From: an uncultured Bacilli bacterium
GTDB taxonomy: Bacteria > Bacillota_I > Bacilli_A > RF39 > UBA660
Assembly (NCBI GenBank): GCA_934190785.1
Contig: CAKPTA010000001.1
Span: 1 to 64,000 of the forward strand
Reading direction: 5' to 3'
DNA: 64,000 nucleotides
Below, in pieces: positions 27,166 through 35,241 of the stretch. Numbering within the stretch: the stretch's first letter is position 1; each line of letters begins with the position of its first letter. Made by a program: the position numbers and the translations under genes. The notes under the pieces were generated by a model, which searched no databases, was not told where the DNA came from, and was given only the letters and a program-made list of their open reading frames with translations.

Positions 27166-27690
27166 ATGCAAAAAGAATGGTATGTAGTAAATACTTATTC
27201 AGGACATGAAAATAAAGTAAAAGAAAAATTAGAAATGCGTGCAAGTTCAATGGGAATGGAAGACTATATATATAGAGTTGTTGTTCCAGAACAAGTAGAG
27301 GTAGATGAAAAGGGAAAAGAAAAAACAAAAAAAATGTTTCCAGGATACATTTTGGTTGAAATGGTAATGAATGATGAGGCTTGGTTTATTGTTCGTAATA
27401 CACCAGGTGTAACAGGATTTATTGGTTCTTCTGGTAAAGGAGCTAAACCATTTCCTTTAACTCCAGCTGAAGTTGATAAAATACTAGGAAGTATGGGAAT
27501 GAGCAGACTTGAAATTGGAAACTCATTAAATGTTGATGACAGTGTTAAGGTAATTAGCGGACCATTTGCTAATATGTACGGAAAAATTAAAAAGATTGAT
27601 ATGGAAAACCAAAAACTAGAAGTATTACTAGATTTATTTGGACAAGAAACTTCTGTTGAGCTTGGGCTTACAGAAATAGAAAAGGCTTAA
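27166..27690 (+). CDS. nusG: Transcription termination/antitermination factor NusG
   Basis: 174 residues. The NGN domain starts 'KEWYVVNTYSGHENKVKEKLE' and contains 'MFPGYILVEM' and 'NTPGVTGFIG'. The C-terminal KOW domain carries 'DSVKVISGPFANMYGKIKKID'. The start at 27166 was chosen because it gives the canonical N-terminus; it lies 1 nt after the secE stop and has no strong SD of its own. The longer frame from 27136 would overlap secE. NusG binds RNA polymerase and links transcription with translation. Confidence 0.96.
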   Translation: MQKEWYVVNTYSGHENKVKEKLEMRASSMGMEDYIYRVVVPEQVEVDEKGKEKTKKMFPGYILVEMVMNDEAWFIVRNTPGVTGFIGSSGKGAKPFPLTPAEVDKILGSMGMSRLEIGNSLNVDDSVKVISGPFANMYGKIKKIDMENQKLEVLLDLFGQETSVELGLTEIEKA

Positions 27691-27700
27691 TTGGTGAGTT

Positions 27701-28465
27701 ATGATAAAACTTGATAACAGAATTAACAACAATAGTGATGCAGCAGAATGCTTTTCATTAATTGGTGAATGTATAAAATTTTATGATGAAATGGATGGTA
27801 AGGCACTAGAACATATAAAAGTTTTATATGATGTATTAAATAGAGATATTGATACAAGATTGCTTAGTGATAAGTATTTAGGAAAATATCTTGGGCTTAA
27901 AGTTTTCTTTTGTAGTGGACTAGATGGTTATGGCATATTTTCTGGAAATGAAGTTATTAGTCAAAAATGTGAAAAAGAAATGTATAAAACTTTAAAAGAT
28001 CTATGCTTTCTTAGTAAGGCTTGTAGTTATAGTGAATTTAAAGATGCTAATAAGGACGTTTGTTTAGAAACTAATGAAGAGTTAAATAAAATCTATAGTA
28101 TATTAAATAATGATTTTAAAATATTATTTGATAATATGGATTCATTTAAAAGAAGAAGTGATTTTTCTTCAGAACTTCGTTTTGTCTTAAATAGCTTTGA
28201 TGATATGCGTCAACCATCATTAAATAGAGAATATATGGATAGTAGCGAGGATATTTCTATTATTCCATATTATTATGTATCTAGTTCATTTATAAAAGAA
28301 TATTCTAAATTAGGACAAGAATATAAGAATTTTTTTCAAAAATTATATGAGTATCAGTTAAAATATAATTTGAAGACGAATAAAATAAATGTGGATTCAT
28401 ATGTTAGTGAATCTAATCGTTTAGTGTGTATTGTTTCTAAGAAAAAGCAAAAGATAAATAAATAG
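27701..28465 (+). CDS. Unknown protein inserted between nusG and rplK
   Basis: 254 residues, not recognised. It is soluble and mixed alpha/beta by appearance, with several Cys ('FFCSGLDGYGIFSGN', 'LKDLCFLSKACSY') and a Tyr-rich segment 'IIPYYYVSSSFIKEYSKL'. The C-terminus is basic. A weak GGTGAG SD precedes the ATG and it lies 10 bp after nusG, so it is read through from the secE promoter. In Bacillus and most bacteria nusG is followed directly by rplK, so this is a lineage-specific insertion in a conserved operon. Confidence 0.7.
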   Translation: MIKLDNRINNNSDAAECFSLIGECIKFYDEMDGKALEHIKVLYDVLNRDIDTRLLSDKYLGKYLGLKVFFCSGLDGYGIFSGNEVISQKCEKEMYKTLKDLCFLSKACSYSEFKDANKDVCLETNEELNKIYSILNNDFKILFDNMDSFKRRSDFSSELRFVLNSFDDMRQPSLNREYMDSSEDISIIPYYYVSSSFIKEYSKLGQEYKNFFQKLYEYQLKYNLKTNKINVDSYVSESNRLVCIVSKKKQKINK

Positions 28466-28468
28466 TTA

Positions 28469-28497
28469 TTTACAAATAAAATAAAGTATGATATCAT
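28469..28497 (+). promoter_or_regulatory. Sigma-A promoter of rplK-rplA
   Basis: TTTACA (28469), 17 bp, TATCAT (28492), followed by a structured leader of about 90 nt. Confidence 0.8.
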
Positions 28498-28504
28498 TAT
28501 AGGG

Positions 28505-28526
28505 CTATATGTATTTGTACATATAG
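28505..28526 (+). promoter_or_regulatory. Leader stem-loop upstream of rplK
   Basis: A perfect CTATATGTA/TACATATAG stem with a TTTG loop at the 5' end of the rplK transcript, just ahead of the L1-like element. Its function is not known. Confidence 0.55.
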
Positions 28527-28531
28527 GAAAA

Positions 28532-28567
28532 GTGGGAGATGTTTTATGCGGATATCATTAATACCAC
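28532..28567 (+). promoter_or_regulatory. L1-type operator in the rplK leader
   Basis: GTGGGAG at 28532-28538 pairs with ACCAC at 28563-28567 around a GCGGATA internal strand. This is the GTGGGAG...ATACCAC mimic of the L1-binding helix of 23S rRNA that is used for autogenous control of L11-L1 operons. Confidence 0.7.
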
Positions 28568-28596
28568 TCGCGAAAAAAATATAGGAGGTGTTTTTC

Positions 28597-29022
28597 GTGG
28601 CAAAAGAAATAGTTAAGGAAATTAAATTACAAATTCCTGCTGGAAAAGCAACACCAGCGCCACCAGTCGGAACTGTTTTAGGACCTGCTGGAATTAATTT
28701 ACAGGAATTTTGTACAAAATATAATGATGCAACAAGAGATAAAATGGGAGATATAATACCAGTTGTAATTCATATTTATGATGATAGAAGTTTTGACTTT
28801 GTATTAAAAACTCCACCAGCTGCTGAGTTAATTAAGAAAACTGCTGGAATTAAAAAGGGTTCTACTAAAGGTGCAAGTGAAACAGTTGCAACTATAACAA
28901 AGGATCAATTAAAAGAAATTGCAGAAATTAAATTGCCAGATTTAAACGCTTATAGTATTGAAGAAGCTATGAAAATAGTTGAAGGTACTGCTCGTAACAT
29001 GGGCGTTGAAGTCAAAGATTAA
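28597..29022 (+). CDS. rplK: 50S ribosomal protein L11
   Basis: 141 residues. L11 forms the GTPase-centre stalk base on 23S rRNA. Signatures: 'KLQIPAGKATPAPPVGTVLG' (residues 9-28), 'PAGINLQEFCTKYND', and C-terminal 'ITKDQLKEIAEIKLPDLNA' with 'IVEGTARNMGV'. The start is the GTG at 28597, placed 6 nt after AGGAGGTG; no ATG gives a canonical N-terminus. The leader holds an L1-type operator, so translation is likely repressed by excess L1. Confidence 0.97.
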   Translation: MAKEIVKEIKLQIPAGKATPAPPVGTVLGPAGINLQEFCTKYNDATRDKMGDIIPVVIHIYDDRSFDFVLKTPPAAELIKKTAGIKKGSTKGASETVATITKDQLKEIAEIKLPDLNAYSIEEAMKIVEGTARNMGVEVKD

Positions 29023-29038
29023 TTACATGTAGGTTTAA

Positions 29039-29075
29039 CCTATGTGGGAGGAAAAATCCGCATATACCACATAAG
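29039..29075 (+). promoter_or_regulatory. Second L1-type operator, between rplK and rplA
   Basis: CCTATGTGGGAGG...ATACCACATAAGG forms a stem CCTATGTGG/CCACATAAGG with the GTGGGAG and ACCAC L1-site strands. Its 3' arm runs into the rplA SD (AAGGAGG at 29073-29079), so L1 bound here would block rplA initiation. Confidence 0.75.
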
Positions 29076-29087
29076 GAGGTTTAGAAA

Positions 29088-29783
29088 ATGAAGAAAAGTA
29101 AAAAGTATTTAGAAGCTTCAAAGAAAGTAGAAAAAAATAAATTATATACTAAAGAAGAAGCTATTAATTTAGTTAAGGAAACAGCAACTGCTAATTTTGA
29201 TTCTTCAATTGAATTAGCAATGCGTTTAAACCTTGATACAAAAAAAGCAGATCAACAATTAAGAGGTGCTTTAGTATTACCTAATGGAACTGGTAAGACT
29301 AAGAGAGTACTTGTTATTGCAAAGGGAGAAGCTGCTAAGGCTGCAAAAGAAGCAGGTGCAGATTATGTAGGAGATACAGATTTACTAGATAAGATTGCAA
29401 ATGAAAACTGGTTTGAATTTGATACTATGATTGCAACACCAGACATGATGCCAGCTTTAGGAAAAATTGGTAGAATTTTAGGACCAAAAGGACTTATGCC
29501 AAACCCAAAAACAGGAACAGTTACAATGGATACTAAAACTGCTGTTGAAGACGTTAAAAAAGGACGTGTAGAGTATCGTACAGATAGTTATGGTAATGTT
29601 CATGTTATTATTGGTAAAGCTTCATTTGATTCAGAAAAATTACTTGAAAATTTAAATGCTTTTGTATCTTTAATCGTTAAATCAAAACCAGCAGTAGTAA
29701 AAGGGAAATATATTTTAAATATATCTGTTTCTTCTACTATGGGTCCTGGAGTTAAGATTGATACAAATTCCTTTGACAATTAA
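29088..29783 (+). CDS. rplA: 50S ribosomal protein L1
   Basis: 231 residues. Blocks 'DSSIELAMRLNLDTKKADQQLRG', 'LPNGTGKTKRVLVIAKG', 'LGKIGRILGPKGLMPNPKTGT' and 'AVEDVKKGRVEYR' are L1 hallmarks. L1 binds the 23S rRNA L1 stalk and its own mRNA as repressor. An operator lies just upstream and overlaps the SD. The last codons contain the -35 hexamer of the rplJ promoter (TTGACA at 29773). Confidence 0.97.
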   Translation: MKKSKKYLEASKKVEKNKLYTKEEAINLVKETATANFDSSIELAMRLNLDTKKADQQLRGALVLPNGTGKTKRVLVIAKGEAAKAAKEAGADYVGDTDLLDKIANENWFEFDTMIATPDMMPALGKIGRILGPKGLMPNPKTGTVTMDTKTAVEDVKKGRVEYRTDSYGNVHVIIGKASFDSEKLLENLNAFVSLIVKSKPAVVKGKYILNISVSSTMGPGVKIDTNSFDN

Positions 29784-29801
29784 TAATTAATATGTTATAA
29801 T
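29773..29801 (+). promoter_or_regulatory. Consensus sigma-A promoter of rplJL, -35 inside rplA
   Basis: TTGACA (29773), 17 bp, TATAAT (29796), a perfect consensus. The -35 is part of the last rplA codons. Confidence 0.9.
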
Positions 29802-29810
29802 AACATTGTT

Positions 29811-29940
29811 TTGAAGAAATTGTACCGTAGACAGTAGGTGTGGCGACACTTAATATCCTACCGAGGAACTTGAATAATTTTAAGTCTTTCGGCCTTACTG
29901 TCTTTATGAAGTAAGGCTTTTTTATACGGCACTAGAAAGG
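29811..29940 (+). ncRNA. L10 leader (ribosomal protein autoregulatory element)
   Basis: The leader carries the conserved core 'ACAGTAGGTG ... AATATCCTACCGAGGAA' (about 29831-29867), which forms the L10(L12)4 binding fold. It is followed by a terminator-like stem GCCTTAC/GTAAGGC (29892-29917) with a T-run to about 29923. This is the arrangement of the Firmicute L10 leader, where binding of the L10-L12 complex favours premature termination ahead of rplJ. Confidence 0.9.
29892..29923 (+). terminator. Attenuator hairpin within the L10 leader
   Basis: A GCCTTAC/GTAAGGC stem followed by TTTTTT, upstream of the rplJ SD. Confidence 0.85.
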
Positions 29941-29953
29941 TAAGGTGCAAGTT

Positions 29954-30445
29954 ATGGCAAATCAAAAAATTATTGACGCAAAAGCAACAGTTGTAGATGA
30001 AATCGCTGAAAAAATGAAATCATCTGCTACATATGTATTATTTGATTACCAAGGACTTACAGTTTCTGATACTAATGAACTTAGAAGAAAATTAAGAGAA
30101 TCAGGATCTGACTTAAAGGTATACAAAAATACATTAACAGCTCGTGCTTTAGAAAAATTAAATATCAATTTATCTGAACATTTAAACGGGCCAAAAGCAA
30201 TCGCATTTGGAACAGATGCAGTTGCTCCAATCAAAGCACTTAGTGACTTTGCAAAAACACATAGTGCTCTAGAAATGAGAGTTGGTGTTGTTGACGGAGA
30301 AGTTGCTGATATTAACATGTTAAATGAATTAGCATCTATTCCATCAAGAGAAGGATTACTTACAATGTTTGCAAGTGGACTTCTTGCAATTCCAAAAGAT
30401 TTTGCAATTTGCTTAGATTTACATAGTAAAAATTTAGAAGGTTAA
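29954..30445 (+). CDS. rplJ: 50S ribosomal protein L10
   Basis: 163 residues, usual length. The N-terminal rRNA-binding domain shows 'FDYQGLTVSDTNELRRKLRESG' and 'VYKNTLTARAL', with 'LNGPKAIAFG' after it. The C-terminal helix binds L12 dimers. The start is the ATG at 29954 after AAGGTAAGGTG. L10 and L12 together repress their own operon through the leader upstream. Confidence 0.96.
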   Translation: MANQKIIDAKATVVDEIAEKMKSSATYVLFDYQGLTVSDTNELRRKLRESGSDLKVYKNTLTARALEKLNINLSEHLNGPKAIAFGTDAVAPIKALSDFAKTHSALEMRVGVVDGEVADINMLNELASIPSREGLLTMFASGLLAIPKDFAICLDLHSKNLEG

Positions 30446-30467
30446 TAGAAAGAAGGAGGAATGTAGA

Positions 30468-30833
30468 ATGGCAAAATTAAGCGCAAAAGAAATTATCGAT
30501 TCACTAAAAGAAATGACTCTTTTAGAAATCAAAGAAGTAGTAGATTTAATGAAGGAAGAATTTGGTGTTGATCCAAGTGCTGTAGCTGTAGCTGCTCAAC
30601 CTGCTCAAGCTGTTGAAGAAGGACCAAGTACATTTAATGTAGCATTAACTAGTGCTGGAGCTAACAAAATCCAAGTTATTAAATTAGTAAGAGAAATTAC
30701 TGGTTTAGGATTAAAAGAAGCTAAAGACTTAGCTGACAACGGTGGAGTTGTTAAAGAAAATGCTGCTAAAGAAGAAGCTGAAGAATTAAAAGCTAAATTC
30801 GAAGAAGCAGGAGCAACTATCGAGTTACAATAA
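30468..30833 (+). CDS. rplL: 50S ribosomal protein L7/L12
   Basis: 121 residues. The N-terminal dimerisation helices ('LTLLEIKEVVDLMKEEFGVD'-like, with Met-Thr at the start of the helix), an Ala-rich hinge (about 37-52), and the factor-binding C-domain 'NKIQVIKLVREITGLGLKEAKDLADNG' are all seen. The SD AAGGAGG lies 11 nt before the ATG. It is followed by a strong stem-loop with a poor T-run. Confidence 0.96.
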   Translation: MAKLSAKEIIDSLKEMTLLEIKEVVDLMKEEFGVDPSAVAVAAQPAQAVEEGPSTFNVALTSAGANKIQVIKLVREITGLGLKEAKDLADNGGVVKENAAKEEAEELKAKFEEAGATIELQ

Positions 30834-30847
30834 TTTGCAGAAATGGT

Positions 30848-30880
30848 AAGCCTATACTATAAAAAATAGTATGGGCTTTA
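30848..30880 (+). terminator. Stem-loop after rplL (terminator or processing site)
   Basis: A 13-bp nearly perfect stem (AAGCCTATACTAT with ATAGTATGGGCTT) with an A-rich loop. Only three T residues follow, so it may be a partial terminator or an RNase III-type processing site between the L12 and RNA polymerase genes. Confidence 0.6.
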
Positions 30881-30916
30881 ACCGTTTATATATATGATTA
30901 TATGAAGAGGTGATCT

Positions 30917-31507
30917 ATGTCACATTATTTTGAAAATGATGCATCACTTAAAAGTAAAGTAGTTAAAACAACATCAGTTATAAATGGCATGAATTTTGAA
31001 TTTTATACTGATAATGGCGTTTTTTCTAAACGTGGACTTGATTTTGGGACTCGTACATTACTTGAAGCACTTGATATGAATAAAATTTCTGGCAGTGTGC
31101 TTGATTTTGGTTGTGGATATGGTCCAATTGGTATCTATATAGCTAAATTTGAGCAAAATAAGGTTCATATGATTGATGTCAACAGAAGAAGCTTGGAATT
31201 GGCAAGAAAGAATGTTGATTTGAATCATGTGAATGTTTCACTATATGAAAGTGATATATATAGTAGTGTAACGTGTAAGTTTGATTATATTATTTCTAAT
31301 CCTCCAATTAGAGTTGGTAAAGAAATTTTATATAAAATTTTATTTGGTGCGAAGGATTATTTGAAGAAAAATGGAGAACTTTGGATTGTTGTTCATAAAG
31401 ATCAAGGTGCTAAATCTTTGGTAAAAGATTTAATGAATAGTTATGGCAAAGTTGAGGTTGTAACGAAAAATAAAGGATTTTATGTAATCCGTTCTGTAAA
31501 CAATTGA
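30917..31507 (+). CDS. RsmC-like class I methyltransferase (YbxB family)
   Basis: 196 residues. SAM-binding motif I is 'VLDFGCGYGPIGIYIAK' (residues about 60-76), an acidic end of strand 2 follows ('MIDVNRRSLELARKN'), and the catalytic 'SNPPI' motif is that of base N-methyltransferases. 'NGVFSKRGLDFGTRTLLE' is typical of the RsmC/YbxB group, which in Bacilli lies between rplL and rpoB as here. A 16S rRNA guanine N2-methylation role is inferred from the family. The SD is AGAGGTGAT. Confidence 0.9.
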   Translation: MSHYFENDASLKSKVVKTTSVINGMNFEFYTDNGVFSKRGLDFGTRTLLEALDMNKISGSVLDFGCGYGPIGIYIAKFEQNKVHMIDVNRRSLELARKNVDLNHVNVSLYESDIYSSVTCKFDYIISNPPIRVGKEILYKILFGAKDYLKKNGELWIVVHKDQGAKSLVKDLMNSYGKVEVVTKNKGFYVIRSVNN

Positions 31508-31532
31508 CAATTTGCAATTGTTTTGGTAAAAT
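31504..31532 (+). promoter_or_regulatory. Promoter of rpoBC overlapping a hairpin
   Basis: TTGACA (31504), 17 bp, TAAAAT (31527). The -35 lies inside an ACAATTG/CAATTGT inverted repeat (31501-31521) that follows the rsmC-like gene and could also act as its weak terminator. Confidence 0.8.
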
Positions 31533-31607
31533 TATAAATTGACATATACCCATTATTAGTGGAGTATGTTCTTTTTGCAAATAAATATAGTTATAGGGGT
31601 GAATTTA

Positions 31608-34600
31608 GTGGCTTATACGGTAAAAAAATTTGGAGATCATCGAGAAAGACGTAATTATGCAAAAACAAAAAACGCTATTGAATTAGGTAATTTACTAGAA
31701 ATTCAAAAGAAATCGTATGAATGGTTTATCACTGATGGAATCAAAGAAGTTATTGATGACATTTTTCCAGTTGAGAGCTTTACTGGAAATTTATCACTTG
31801 AATTTGGCGATTATTCATTTGAAGAACCACGTTATTCGATAAAGGGTTGTAAAGAGAGAAGTGCAACTTATGCAGCACCTTTAAAAATTGAGGCTAGACT
31901 TTTTAACCAAGAAACTGGTGAAGTAAAAGAGCAAGATATTTATTTAGGTGATATGCCGCTTATGACAGAAAGTGGAACATTTGTCATTAATGGTGCTGAA
32001 CGTGTTATTGTATCGCAATTAGTGCGTTCACCTAGTGCTTACTATGGAAAAGAAATTGATAAAAATGGACGTGTAGTAATCACTTCACAAATTATTCCTA
32101 ACCGTGGTACATGGTTAGAGTACGAAACAGATGCAAGGGATATTGTATATGTTCGAATTGATAGAACAAGAAAGGTTCCAATTACAACATTGCTTAGAGC
32201 AATAGGACTTTCTAGTGATGAAGATATTATGGATTTATTTGGTGAAAATGAGTATCTAGAGAAGACAATTGCTAAGGATACTAATAAAAATACTGATGAA
32301 TCTTTAATTGACATTCATTCTAAACTTCGTCCAGGTGAACCATCTACACTTGATAGTGCTAAAAATCAATTAATCACAAGATTTTTTGATGCATTCCGTT
32401 ATGATTTATCTAAAGTAGGACGTTATAAATTTAACCGTAAGTTAAATGTAAGTGATCGTCTTTTAGGGTGTACACTTGCTGAAAATATAAATGTAGGCGG
32501 TGAAGTTTTATATAGTGCTGGTACTGTAATTGATAAAGATGCATTAGAGGGAATTAAAAAGATTTTAGCTGATGGATATGGTGTTCGTGAAGTATTAGTT
32601 AATAATGAACTTGATTCTTATAATAAGATTCAAGAAATTAAAGTATATTCTAAAAAAGACAGTTCTAAAATTGTTAAAGTAATCGGAAATGATCAAACTA
32701 TTACAGAAAAAAGATTAACAATTTCTGATATTTATGCAAGTGTTTCTTATTATTTGAACTTACTTGAGGGAATTGGAAATTTTGATGAAATAGATCATTT
32801 GTCTAATCGTCGTGTAAGACAAGTAGGAGAGCTTTTACAAAATCAATTTAGAATTGGTATTTCAAGAATTGAACGTGTTATTCGTGATAGAATGTCTACA
32901 CAGGAGATTACTGAAGTAACACCAAAATCATTAATTAATATAAGACCTCTTACAGCTGCTATTAAAGAATTTTTTGGAAGCAGCCAGTTGTCACAATTCA
33001 TGGATCAAACAAACCCAGTTGCAGAGCTTACAAATAAACGTCGTTTATCTAGCTTAGGGCCAGGTGGTCTATCTCGTGATAGAGCAGGTATGGAAGTTCG
33101 TGACGTTAATCCATCTCACTATGGTAGACTTTGTCCAATTGAGTCTCCAGAAGGACCAAACATTGGACTTATTACATCACTTGCAAGTTATGCAAGAGTT
33201 AATGAATATGGATTTATTATGACACCATATCGTAAAGTTAATAATAAAAAGTTAACAGATGAAATTGTTTATATGACTGCTGATGAAGAACTTGATTATT
33301 ATATTTCACAAGCATCTGTTGAAGTAAATGACAATGATGAAATTGTAGCAGATCGTGTTGCTGTTCGTTATCATGGAGATAATATTATCATTTCAACTGA
33401 TAAGGTTGATTATATCGATGTTTCTCCACAACAAGTTGTATCAATTACAACAAGTGGAATTCCATTCTTGGAACATGATGATGGTAAACGTGCCCTAATG
33501 GGTGCTAACATGCAACGTCAAGCAATTCCATTATTAAAAGCAGAAGCGCCTCTTGTTGGTACTGGAGTTGAAGCTATAGCTGCAAGAGATTCTGGGGCTG
33601 TTATAATGGCTAAAGCTGATGGAGTTGTTGATTATGTTGATGCTAAAAAGATTTTAGTTAAAACAATGGGTGGTATGGATACATATTACTTAAATGGATA
33701 TGAAAGAAGTAATGCTGGTACTTGTTATCACCAAGTTCCAATTGTACGTACAGGTGATAAAGTAACAAAAGGTATGGTTATTGCTGATGGGCCTTCAACT
33801 GACAAAGGTGAACTTGCCCTTGGAAAGAATGTAACAGTAGCATTCATGAACTTTAATGGATATAACTATGAGGATGCTGTTATCTTAAATGAAAGACTTG
33901 TTAAAGATGATGTTTATACATCAATTCATATTGAAGAATATCAAACTGAATGTCGTGATACAAAGCTTGGGCCAGAAGAATTTACACGTGATATACCAAA
34001 TGTTGGAGAAGATGCACGTAAGAATTTGGATGAAACAGGAATTGTTCGTATTGGTACAGAAGTAAAAGATGATGACATTTTAGTTGGTAAAGTAACACCA
34101 AAGGGAATGGCAGAGTTAACAAGCGAAGAAAAATTATTACATGCTATTTTTGGTGAAAAAACAAGAGAAGTACGTGATACATCCCTTCGTGTACCTCATG
34201 GTGGAGAAGGAATTGTTCATGATGTTAAAATATTTACTAAAGAAAACACTGATGAACTTCCAGCAGGAGTTTCAAAGATTGTTCGTGTTTATATAGCACA
34301 AAAACGTAAAATTCAAGTTGGAGATAAGATGGCTGGTCGTCATGGTAATAAAGGTGTTATCTCACTTATCTTACCAGAAGAAGATATGCCATATTTACCA
34401 GATGGACGTCCTGTTGATATCTTATTAAACCCACTTGGAGTTCCATCTCGTATGAATATTGGACAGATTTTAGAGATGCATCTTGGTATAGCTGCAAAGA
34501 ATTTAGGTATTTATGTAGCAACACCAGTATTTGATGGTGCAACTCGTGAAGAGATTATTGATGCATTAAAAGAAGCTGGACTTCCAGAAGATGGAAAAAC

Positions 34601-35240
34601 TGATTTATATGATGGACGTACAGGAGAAAAATTTGATAATCGTGTAGCCGTTGGTGTTATGTATATGATCAAACTTCACCACATGGTTGATGATAAGTTA
34701 CATGCTAGATCAACTGGTCCTTACTCTTTAGTAACACAACAACCTCTAGGAGGAAAAGCTCAATTTGGTGGACAGAGATTTGGAGAAATGGAAGTTTGGG
34801 CTTTATATGCATATGGAGCTGCTAATGTATTACAAGAAATGATGACTATTAAGTCAGATGACGTTGTTGGTCGTGTTAAAGTATATGAAGCATTAGTTAA
34901 GGGTACACCAATACCAACATCAGGAGTACCAGAAAGTTTTAGAGTTTTAATTAAAGAATTCCAAGCTTTAGGTCTTGATATAACTGTTTTAAATAAAGAT
35001 GGTGAATTTGTTGACATGAAAGAATTAGAAGAAGCTGATGATGACATGTTACCAATGGATGGAATTGATTCTAAGGAAGCTTTACCAGAACCAGAAGAAA
35101 ATATAGATAATTTAGAACCTGAAGGTGAAGATGAATTTGATTCATTAGATGATATTGATGATATTGATGCGTCTGACTTAGATGATGTAATGAAGTTAGA
35201 ACGCACACTTGATTTAGAGAATATGGAGGGAGAGGAATAA
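31608..35240 (+). CDS. rpoB: RNA polymerase beta subunit
   Basis: 1,210 residues. The core blocks are intact: 'GSSQLSQFMDQTNPVAELT' (rifampicin pocket), 'CPIESPEGPNIGLI', 'GDKMAGRHGNKGV' and 'YNYEDAVILNE'. The GTG at 31608 gives the canonical N-terminus 'AYTVKKFGDHRERRNY' and lies 7 nt after AGGGGTG; longer starts would precede the SD. Residue 476, equivalent to E. coli His526, is Asn (codon 33033-33035), a change tied to rifampicin resistance. The C-terminus ends in a long Asp/Glu-rich tail. rpoC follows after 1 bp. Confidence 0.97.
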   Translation: MAYTVKKFGDHRERRNYAKTKNAIELGNLLEIQKKSYEWFITDGIKEVIDDIFPVESFTGNLSLEFGDYSFEEPRYSIKGCKERSATYAAPLKIEARLFNQETGEVKEQDIYLGDMPLMTESGTFVINGAERVIVSQLVRSPSAYYGKEIDKNGRVVITSQIIPNRGTWLEYETDARDIVYVRIDRTRKVPITTLLRAIGLSSDEDIMDLFGENEYLEKTIAKDTNKNTDESLIDIHSKLRPGEPSTLDSAKNQLITRFFDAFRYDLSKVGRYKFNRKLNVSDRLLGCTLAENINVGGEVLYSAGTVIDKDALEGIKKILADGYGVREVLVNNELDSYNKIQEIKVYSKKDSSKIVKVIGNDQTITEKRLTISDIYASVSYYLNLLEGIGNFDEIDHLSNRRVRQVGELLQNQFRIGISRIERVIRDRMSTQEITEVTPKSLINIRPLTAAIKEFFGSSQLSQFMDQTNPVAELTNKRRLSSLGPGGLSRDRAGMEVRDVNPSHYGRLCPIESPEGPNIGLITSLASYARVNEYGFIMTPYRKVNNKKLTDEIVYMTADEELDYYISQASVEVNDNDEIVADRVAVRYHGDNIIISTDKVDYIDVSPQQVVSITTSGIPFLEHDDGKRALMGANMQRQAIPLLKAEAPLVGTGVEAIAARDSGAVIMAKADGVVDYVDAKKILVKTMGGMDTYYLNGYERSNAGTCYHQVPIVRTGDKVTKGMVIADGPSTDKGELALGKNVTVAFMNFNGYNYEDAVILNERLVKDDVYTSIHIEEYQTECRDTKLGPEEFTRDIPNVGEDARKNLDETGIVRIGTEVKDDDILVGKVTPKGMAELTSEEKLLHAIFGEKTREVRDTSLRVPHGGEGIVHDVKIFTKENTDELPAGVSKIVRVYIAQKRKIQVGDKMAGRHGNKGVISLILPEEDMPYLPDGRPVDILLNPLGVPSRMNIGQILEMHLGIAAKNLGIYVATPVFDGATREEIIDALKEAGLPEDGKTDLYDGRTGEKFDNRVAVGVMYMIKLHHMVDDKLHARSTGPYSLVTQQPLGGKAQFGGQRFGEMEVWALYAYGAANVLQEMMTIKSDDVVGRVKVYEALVKGTPIPTSGVPESFRVLIKEFQALGLDITVLNKDGEFVDMKELEEADDDMLPMDGIDSKEALPEPEENIDNLEPEGEDEFDSLDDIDDIDASDLDDVMKLERTLDLENMEGEE

Positions 35241-35241
35241 T

